DNA from: Acephala macrosclerotiorum
Taxonomy: Eukaryota > Ascomycota > Leotiomycetes > Helotiales > Mollisiaceae
Length of the DNA stretch: 16,861 nt
NCBI GenBank assembly: GCA_014904845.1
Contig: MU119833.1
Coordinates: forward strand, 1 to 16,861
Reading direction: 5' to 3'
Of this stretch, positions 9,049 through 16,861 are shown in pieces. The stretch's first letter is position 1. Every line of letters begins with the position of its first letter. Position numbers and translations under genes: made by a program. The notes beneath the pieces are model-generated. The model made no database searches. It was not told where the DNA came from and saw nothing but the letters and a program-made list of their open reading frames with translations.

Positions 9049-11219
9049 AAAAATAAATTAAATATATTTTTTTTTGTAATAATATAATAAATAAATTAAT
9101 TATTTAAAACAATTATTATTTAAATATTATTAATTTTTTTAAATTTAATAAAAAAATTTTTTTTTTTGATTTTTATTTTTATATTTATTAATAATTAATC
9201 GATTTTTTTAATTTTATTATTTTTCGAAAAAGAATTTATATTTTCGTATTTAATAAAAGATTTTTAATAATAAATTATTATAATATTATAATTAATAATA
9301 TATTAAATATATTATTGAAATTTAAAATATATTTATTATTATTTTTTATTATATATTTTATTAATTAATAATTAAATTTATTATAAATATAATAATTTTT
9401 TAATACGATTTTTTTTAATAATTATAATTCGCGTAATAATTTTTATAATTTCGAAAAATTTTAATTATTTTATGTTTTTTTATATATTTAATTGATTTTA
9501 TTATAATTTTTTTAATTTTTTTAAAAATTATAATTAAAATTATTATTATATTATTATACTTTTTATAAACGTATTATAATATCGATTGTAAATTATAATT
9601 TAATATAAATATTTTCGAATGTATTTATAAATTTATAAAATCTAAAATTATATTTTTTAATATTTTTATAAATATTAATAATTTAATTTTGAAAATTATA
9701 TTTTATATAATAATTATTTAATAAATTACGTTAAATTTATTAAAATTAATTAAAAAATAATTAAAATATTTTAATTTAATTTTCGATTAATTAATAATAA
9801 TAATTTATAATAATATAATTATTAATTTTTATTTATTTTAAAATATATTTAAATTTTATTTATTATTATTATAAAATTATAATTTTTTTTTACGATTTTT
9901 AAATATAATAAAAATATTTTATTATATTATTTTTTTAATAATTTAATTTTAAAATAATAATTATAAAAAATTAATAATTTAATATTAAAAATATTAAATA
10001 ATTTTTTATTATATTTTTTATTATTATTAATATATATTTTATTAATATATTTTATAAAAATTAATAATTATTATTTAATTAAATATTCTAATTAAAATTT
10101 ATATTTTTTTAATTTTATAAATTATTTTATTAATATATTAATTAATAAATTTATTAAATTAAAAATTAAATATTTAAAAATTATATATTAAAATATTATA
10201 TATTTGAAATTCGAATTTTATAAAATTAAATATTTAAAATATTTAAAATTTAAAAATATTATAATTATAAAAATAAATTATTTTAAAAAATAATATTATT
10301 TTAAACGATTTTATTTTATATATTATTCGAATTTTATTAAAAATAAATATAATATTTTTTTTTATTAATAATAATTTTTTCGAGTATTTTATAATTTTTT
10401 TTTCGTTTTTTAATATATTTTTATATAATATAATTTATATATTCGTTTTATTTATAGTATTTTAAATTAAATATAATAAATATACTAATTATTTTTTAAT
10501 TTAATTTTTATTTTTTATATTAATTAATAAATTTTAAATTTTGTTTTTTTAAATATTATTTTGAAAAATAAAAAATAAATAATTTTATAAATAATTTAAA
10601 CGTTTTAATAAAATCAAATAATAAAAACGAATAAATATTTTTAATAAACGTTTAATTAAATATTTTTATAAAACGTTTTTCGATAATAATTTATAAAAAT
10701 TTCATATAATTATAATTTAATATTAATATATTATTTAATCGATTAATTCGATATTATAAAATATAAATATAATCGAAATAGAAAATAAAAAATAATATTA
10801 ATTTAATATAATATTTAAAATTAAATAATAAAAATAATAATTTAATTAATTTTTTAATTAAATTTTTTATAAAATAATATTATTTTATATAATAAATATA
10901 AATTCGAATTAATTATTTAAAAATACAAATTTTTTTATAATTAATTTTTTTAAATTTTTAAAAAATAATTAAATATTTTATTTTTATTTTTATAAAAAAT
11001 AATAATAAAATTATTTTATAATTTAATAATTTTTAATAATATTCGATTGAGATTTTTTAATATTTTTTATAATAAATTTATTATTTTTTATTTTTTTTAA
11101 TAATTTTTTATTAATTTGTAATTGAAAATAATTATTAATTAATTTTAATATTATATTAAAAATATTATATTATTATTAATTCGATTTAAATATATATAAA
11201 TTTTTTTTTAAAATTTATA
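9049..11219. other. Gene-free hypermutated AT block, T-rich on + strand
   Basis: No gene or RNA gene is visible. G/C is sparse and mostly in CpG. T exceeds A over most of it, as in 9481-9540. Around 10233-10250 two TTTAAAAT(A/T) 9-mers stand side by side and could be a remnant of the 9-bp repeat of island C; I regard that as weak. Confidence 0.8.
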
Positions 11220-11370
11220 TATATATATTAATTTATAATTAATTAAAAAATTTTAAAAAATAAAATTCGAAATATAAAAATTTTATTTTAAAAATAAAAA
11301 TAAAATAATATTAATTATATCCAATTATAAATCGTATATAAATATTATATAATATTTATTTTAATAATAA
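11220..11370 (+). repeat. Dispersed repeat R1, copy b
   Basis: Partner of 3544-3696. Compared with copy a it has lost the CpG-rich CGATCTCGAGTCGTACG string and several CpG (ATTTCGAAAAG here reads ATTTTAAAAAT). Its left flank does not match copy A, so R1 is separate from the GC-island repeat. Confidence 0.75.
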
Positions 11371-11975
11371 ATTAAATATTTTTATTTATTATTTATTTAA
11401 AAATTAATTAATTAATAAAATTATTAATTTTATAATAATTATATAATAATATTTAATTTAAAAAATATAATAAATTAATTTGAAAAATTATATATATTAA
11501 TCGAACGATTTAAATTAAAATATTAAATAAATATTTTATTAATTTAAATTTTAATAAAATAATTTTTAAATTTTAATTTAAATATTTATTTTTGAAATAA
11601 AATTATAATTAAATAATAATAATATAAAAATTATTTTATATATTTTTTTTAAATAATATAATATTAATTTTTTTTATTAATATATTAAAAATTTTCAATT
11701 TAATAATAATAAATTTAATTTTTTTAAATATAATTAAATCGATTAAAAAATTATTATCGAATTTATTAAATTAATTTAAATTAAAATAATAAATTTTATA
11801 TTTAAAATATTTAAAACGTTTAAAAAATTTAAAATCGTTTAAAGCGTTTAAAATATTTAATTTGAATTAATTAAAATATATAAATTTAAAATATTAATTT
11901 TTTAAACGAAAAATATTAAAATTTTTAATTATATACGTATATTTTTAATATATTTTTAATTGTAAATTATTAAAT
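11371..11975. other. Gene-free AT block with a mutated 9-bp repeat
   Basis: No gene is visible. At 11801-11864 a run of 9-mers reads TTTAAAATA, TTTAAAACG, TTTAAAAAA, TTTAAAAT plus CG, TTTAAAGCG, TTTAAAATA. This is what C-to-T and G-to-A change would make of the 9-mers at 12512-12558 (TCTAAAGTA, TCTAAAGCG and relatives). Confidence 0.6.
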
Positions 11976-12140
11976 ATTTTATTTTATTTTATTTTATTTT
12001 ATTTTATTTTATTTTATTTTATTTTATTTTATTTTATTTTATTTTATTTTATTTTATTTTATTTTATTTTATTTTATTTTATTTTATTTTATTTTATTTT
12101 ATTTTATTTTATTTTATTTTATTTTATTTTATTTTATTTT
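11976..12140. repeat. Perfect (ATTTT)33 pentanucleotide array
   Basis: Thirty-three uninterrupted ATTTT units, 165 bp. The first imperfect unit is GTTTA at 12141. The same motif forms shorter tracts inside repeat copies A (4 units) and B (12 units), but the flanks here do not clearly match those copies. Perfection over 33 units implies recent slippage expansion or an assembly artefact. Confidence 0.97.
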
Positions 12141-12269
12141 GTTTAATTATATACGTAAAATATTATATATTAATTATTTTATTAAATTTAAATTTTTGAA
12201 AATAATACGATTTAAAATGTTTTTAAATTAATAAATAAAATATATATTAAAAATTTTTAAAATTAAAAA
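12141..12269. other. AT-rich stretch between the array and island C
   Basis: No gene is visible. G/C is rare at first; non-CpG G and C become a little more frequent towards the right (TTTTTGAAAATAATACG, AAAATGTTTTT). Confidence 0.6.
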
Positions 12270-12708
12270 TATCAAAATTTTGAATTTAAAATACAATTGT
12301 ATTAACTCGATTAAATTTAAAATTGTATTAATTTACTTTTAATAAAAAATATTAAAATTTCTATTTTAAATTTTATAACGATATATTTTAATGCGCGCTC
12401 GATAAAATCAATTAAAACTTTTAAAATAAAATTTTATAATATAAAAAATTCTATATATAAAATTTCAAATAATTTAATTTTAAATCTATTGAGCATTCCA
12501 ATTCTAATATGTCTAAAGTATCTAAAGCGTTTAGAGCGTCTGGAGCTCGTTTGAAAAGCTTGGAGCGTTCGATTAAACGACTTTAGACTGATCGTAATTT
12601 GATAGACTCGACAAATGGCGTTCTAAACTGGAGTTAAACTTGACAAAGAATAGTACGTCGATTCGATTACTAGCGAGTTTTCGATTAAATTGAAATTTGC
12701 CGATGTAA
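12270..12708. other. Island C: graded, less mutated segment
   Basis: Non-CpG C and G rise steadily from about 12270 and are common in 12480-12708, where motifs such as GAGCATTCCAATTC, GGAGCTCG, AAAGCTTGGAGCG and GCCGATG survive. The right edge is abrupt, at the start of repeat R2b. It contains imperfect 9-mers related to TCTAAAGCG (12512-12558). An ATG at 12509 opens only 25 codons before TAG, too short and repetitive to call as a gene. It may be unique DNA spared from RIP, with the mutation fading into it from the left, or a less damaged repeat. Confidence 0.65.
12512..12558 (+). repeat. Imperfect 9-bp tandem repeat in island C
   Basis: TCTAAAGTA, TCTAAAGCG, TTTAGAGCG, TCTGGAGCT, a CG spacer, TTTGAAAAG. 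The same order of purines and pyrimidines occurs, mostly with T for C and A for G, at 11801-11846, with a one-base gap. The distance between the two copies is about 711 bp. Confidence 0.6.
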
Positions 12709-12848
12709 TAATTATTTGTTCGATTTAAAAATTAATATTAATTTTTTTATATATACGTAATATTAATATTTTTAATAATAAACGATTTTATTTAAATTTA
12801 ATTTAAATATTTAAATAAAATAATTTAATTAATTTATTAAATATTTTA
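12709..12848 (+). repeat. Dispersed repeat R2, copy b
   Basis: Partner of 6842-6982. It begins ATTATTTGTTCGATTT exactly where island C ends and fades near AATTAATTTATTAAATATTT. The 20-base ATATATACGTAATATTAATA is identical in both copies. The sharp change in mutation load at its left edge marks a true element boundary or a rearrangement breakpoint. Confidence 0.8.
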
Positions 12849-15800
12849 TATTAAAAAATATATAATAAGTATTTATTATTATTAATAATATATAAAAAAA
12901 ACGAAATTATTTTATATATAAAAAAAATAAAAAAAATTATATTTTAATATTTTTATATATTTTAAACGAATAAATATAAACGTTTTTATATATTATATAT
13001 AATATTTAATTATATTTTTAATAAATTATAATTAAAATTATATAAAAAAAAAGTTTATAAAAAAATAATAAATAATAAATAAAAAAAACAATAAAATTAA
13101 TAATAAAATATTAATAATAAAAATTTTAATTTAATTTAAAATATTTTATATAATAATTATTCGAATAATATAAATAAAATCGACGTTATAATTAAATATA
13201 TTTAAATTAAATTTAAATTAATTTATAAACGATTAATTAAACGATTAATAATTTTTTTTTTAATTATAAAAATTATTTAATTTTTATAATTATTTAAAAT
13301 TTTTAAAACGATTTTTTTAATAATATTTTTATTAATTTATTTGTAATTTATTATAATATATAAATTTTTTTTAAATTTTTTTTTTTTTCGATAATTTTTT
13401 TACGAATAAAATAATATTAAATATCGATATATTTAATTCGAATATAAAATTAAATTTTTTTTATAAATATAATAATATTTTAATTATTTTTATAAATAAT
13501 AATAATATTTGTATTTAAATTATTGAAATTATTTTATTTAAAAAAATTTTAAAATTAAATAATTTTTTTAATTATATTTATTTATTCGATATATTTGATT
13601 TTATAAAATAAAATACAAATTATGAATTAATATTTAATAAATTAATTAATAATTATCGATTTTATATTAAAAACGTAATCGAATATTAATCGTTTAATAT
13701 TACAATCGTCGATTTAATTAAAATCGATATAAGTTTTAAACAATTAAATCGATTTTCGAAAAATTAAATTTATATTAAATATATTTTAAATATATTAAAA
13801 AAATTTATTTTTTATTTTTATATATATTTCGATCGCGTTCAAAATAAATCGATTAACGATTAAAACAATATAAATAAAATCGAATTACGTATTAAATATA
13901 ATATATATAAAAAAATCAATAATAAATTAATATATTTAATAATTTTTTTGAATTAAAATTAAATAAATTATTAATTTTATTAAAATATTAATAATAAAAT
14001 AAATCGATATATTATTATTTTTAAAAAATTTTCAAAAATAAATTATTTATAAAAAACGAAAAAAATAATTAAAACGATTTTAAATAATTTTTATATTTAA
14101 ATAAAAATAATATAAATTGAAATTAAATATATAAAAATAAAAAATAAATATTTTTTTATAAATTATTAATAATAAAAAAATGATTAATATAAATAATAAT
14201 AATAATATTTTTTTAATAAAAAATAAAAATATTAATATTAAAAAATAAAAAATTTTATTTCGAAAAAAAATTAATAAAATTATTATATTATATACGAAAT
14301 AATTATTTGAAATTATATAAAATTTTATTTAATTTAATAATTTTTAAAACGTTATATTTAATAAATAAATCGATACAAATTTTAATATTAATTTTTTTAT
14401 AAAAGAAAATCGTTTTTATATTTATTTAATTAATTTTTTAATTATAAATAATAATAATAATAAAAATAATTTTATAATTTATTAATTTTATTATAAAAAT
14501 AAAAATTTTATAAAAATCGATTTTTTATTATTATTTGAAATTACGAATTATTTATTATATTTTATATTTTATATTATAAATTTTTTTTATAATATTATAT
14601 TTAATTCGAAATATTTATTTTTTAATAAATAATATATAATCGTTTAAATATTTTATTTTTATTACGTTTTATTTTTTATTAAAAATAATTTTTTTTTTAT
14701 ATTATTATTTTTTATTATTTTTATTACGAATAATTTATAATTTATTCAAATATTTAAAATTCGAAATATTTATTATAAAATACGAAATAAAAAAAAAAAA
14801 AATTATACGTATTAATAATAATTTTAATATAAAAAAATAATTAAAACGAAAAAATAAAAAATTATTAAAAATATAAATAATTAAAAAAAATAATAAAACG
14901 ATTTAATTTAATATTAAAATTTATTTTATTTTCAACGAATAAAATAAATATAATTTTTTGAAAATAAAAATATTTTTATTATTTTTCGAATTCGTTTTTT
15001 ATATTAAATAAAATATAATATTAGTTTTTAAAAATTTTTTCAAATAAATTAAAAAAATTTAATCGTTAAAAATAAAAAAAATTTAATAAATTTAATTATT
15101 AAATATAATTTTTTTTTATTATTTGAAAAAATTAAAAATTTTTAATAAAAAATTATTCGATTAAAAAACGTTTTAATAAAATTTAATAAAAAAATTTTAT
15201 ATTAAAAATTTAATTAATAATTTAAATAAAAACAATAAAATTATTTAATAATTAATATTTTTAAAAAAATAAAAAATTATTATAAAATAAAAAAATTAAT
15301 TAATTCGAATATATTCGATTTTAAACGATTAAAAGTAAATAATAATAAAATAATTAATTTTTTTTTATTAATCGATTTTTTTATAATTTAAATTAAATAA
15401 AAATATTAAAATTAATAAATAAAATAAAATAATAAATTTCAATATAAATTTCAATATTAAAAAAAAATTAATAATTTAATCAAATTTATAAAATAATTTA
15501 TAAATTATTAAAATTCGTATTTATATTTGTTTTTTAAAATAAATTTATTTTAAAAAAAAAAATTTAATTTTTTTAATTGAAATCGTTTAAACAATATAAT
15601 TATTCAATTTTAAAATTTTATATAAAATATTTTTTTTGTATTTAATTAAAATTTTTCGAACGATTTTATTTCGATTTTTTTTATTTTTATTAAAATTATA
15701 ATAATAAATAATAAAATTGAAAATTTTAATATAATTATAATTAAATTTTTTATTATATTATATTTCAAACGATAATATATTAATTGCGAAATAATATAAT

Positions 15801-16861
15801 TAAAAATAAAAATAATACGTATATTTAATTATTTTTAATTACAAATTAAAATCGAAATTAATTTTTTTAAAAATATATTTTTTTTTTTTTAAATAATTTA
15901 TTTAAATCGTTCAAATAAATTATTTATTTTTAATAAATATAATTCGATAAATTTTTAATTAATTTTGTTTTTTTTAAAAATTTTATAAAATTTATTAATT
16001 ATATATATTGTTTTTATTAGTATTATATAATTGTTTAATTATTTATTTTTTATTTTAATATTCGAAATAATTTTTAAAATAAATAAAATAATTCGTAATT
16101 TCGTTTTTAAATTTAATAATATATATTCGTTTTAATTTAATTTTATTATATATAAAAATAATAAAAAATCGATTATATTAAAATAAATTAATTTTATTAA
16201 ATATTTTTTTAATATAATAAAATAATTATACGATTTTTATTTATTTTTTTATATAATTTATTTTTAAATTTTATTATAAAATTAATTAAAAATTTATCGA
16301 ATTTTTAAATATCGAAATAATTTATATAATTATATTAAATAAATTTATTTTAAACGATTATATAAATTTCGAATAATTTAAATAAAAAAAATTTCGTTTA
16401 ATTAAAATTTTAATTATTAAAATAACGATTATCGTAAAATAATACAAAGAAAATTATTCGATTCGATTAAAAAATTAAAAATTATTTTATACGATAATAT
16501 TAATTTTATATTTATTAATTATTTACAAAATTAAATTTTCGTGAAATTGTAAATAAAATTTTTTATTTTTAAAAATTTAAAAAATTAATATAAAATTATA
16601 TAATTTTATAAACGAATATTATTTAATATTAATAAAAATAAATATTATTAATTTATTATTTAAATTTAAAATTGAAATAAATTTTTTTTCGATTTTTTCG
16701 AATTTAATTTATTTTTTTATATTTTTATATAATTTGAAATTATTAATTCGAAAATTTATAAATTCAAATCGATTTATAATAATATAATTAATATAATCAA
16801 TATTAATAATTTAATTGTTTTTAAAAAATTTAATAAAAATCAAAAAAATTATATTAAATAA
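12849..16861. other. Gene-free hypermutated AT block
   Basis: No gene, tRNA or rRNA is recognisable. The + strand is A-rich at the start (39 A to 20 T at 13081-13140; also 14821-14880) and T-rich near the end (for example 16201-16260). CpG is unusually dense at about 13655-13890, with roughly 16 sites in 235 bases. If these are fossil CpG of a former coding element, this is the best-preserved part for homology searches. The block runs off the end of the window. Confidence 0.8.

Noticed and set aside
11976..12140. CRISPR or satellite array
   Set aside because: There are no spacers and the unit is only 5 bp; it is a simple microsatellite.
12509..12586. 25-codon frame from an ATG in island C, serine- and lysine-rich
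   Set aside because: Too short, made of the 9-bp repeat, no context of a gene, and the related copy at 11801 is not open.
1..16861. Mitochondrial, plastid or other organelle DNA
   Set aside because: No organelle gene, rRNA or tRNA is seen in almost 17 kb, and directional CpG-sparing mutation of repeat copies fits nuclear RIP better.

Overview
This window looks like a gene-free, extremely AT-rich block of a fungal nuclear genome, most likely a filamentous ascomycete AT-isochore or centromere-like region built from transposon remnants destroyed by repeat-induced point mutation (RIP). The organism call is inference; nothing in the window identifies a species. No convincing protein gene, tRNA or rRNA is visible. 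Almost every frame is broken by TAA stops, as expected after massive C-to-T and G-to-A mutation. In a sample I counted by hand (721-960) there are 22 G/C bases in 240 (about 9%), and 9 of the 11 cytosines sit in CpG. CpG is spared while nearly all other C and G have become T and A. This CpG-sparing signature runs through the whole window.

Layout: 1-2850 is hypermutated and A-rich. 2851-3474 is a less mutated island that ends in repeat copy A (2937-3474). 3544-8287 is hypermutated and T-rich up to about 7480, then A-rich. 8288-9048 is repeat copy B, a more mutated and longer version of copy A in the same orientation. 9049-11975 is hypermutated and mostly T-rich. 11976-12140 is a perfect (ATTTT)33 array. 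From about 12270 to 12708 the sequence becomes gradually less mutated (island C), then stops abruptly at a second copy of a repeat also found at 6842-6982. 12849-16861 is hypermutated, A-rich at first and T-rich at the end.

Copies A and B share the same ATTTT tract, TATA-like box and a cluster of three stem-loops near the right end, so they could be LTRs or another non-coding mobile-element end. They need not belong to one element: I see no clear target-site duplication, and base skew reverses inside the 4.8 kb between them. Two further dispersed pairs (R1: 3544-3696 with 11220-11370; R2: 6842-6982 with 12709-12848) occur in the same order, suggesting two rearranged copies of one dead element. 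Comparing A with B gives the clearest view of the mutation process: in a 41-bp ungapped stretch all 11 differences are C-to-T or G-to-A going from A to B, and only one of them hits a CpG.
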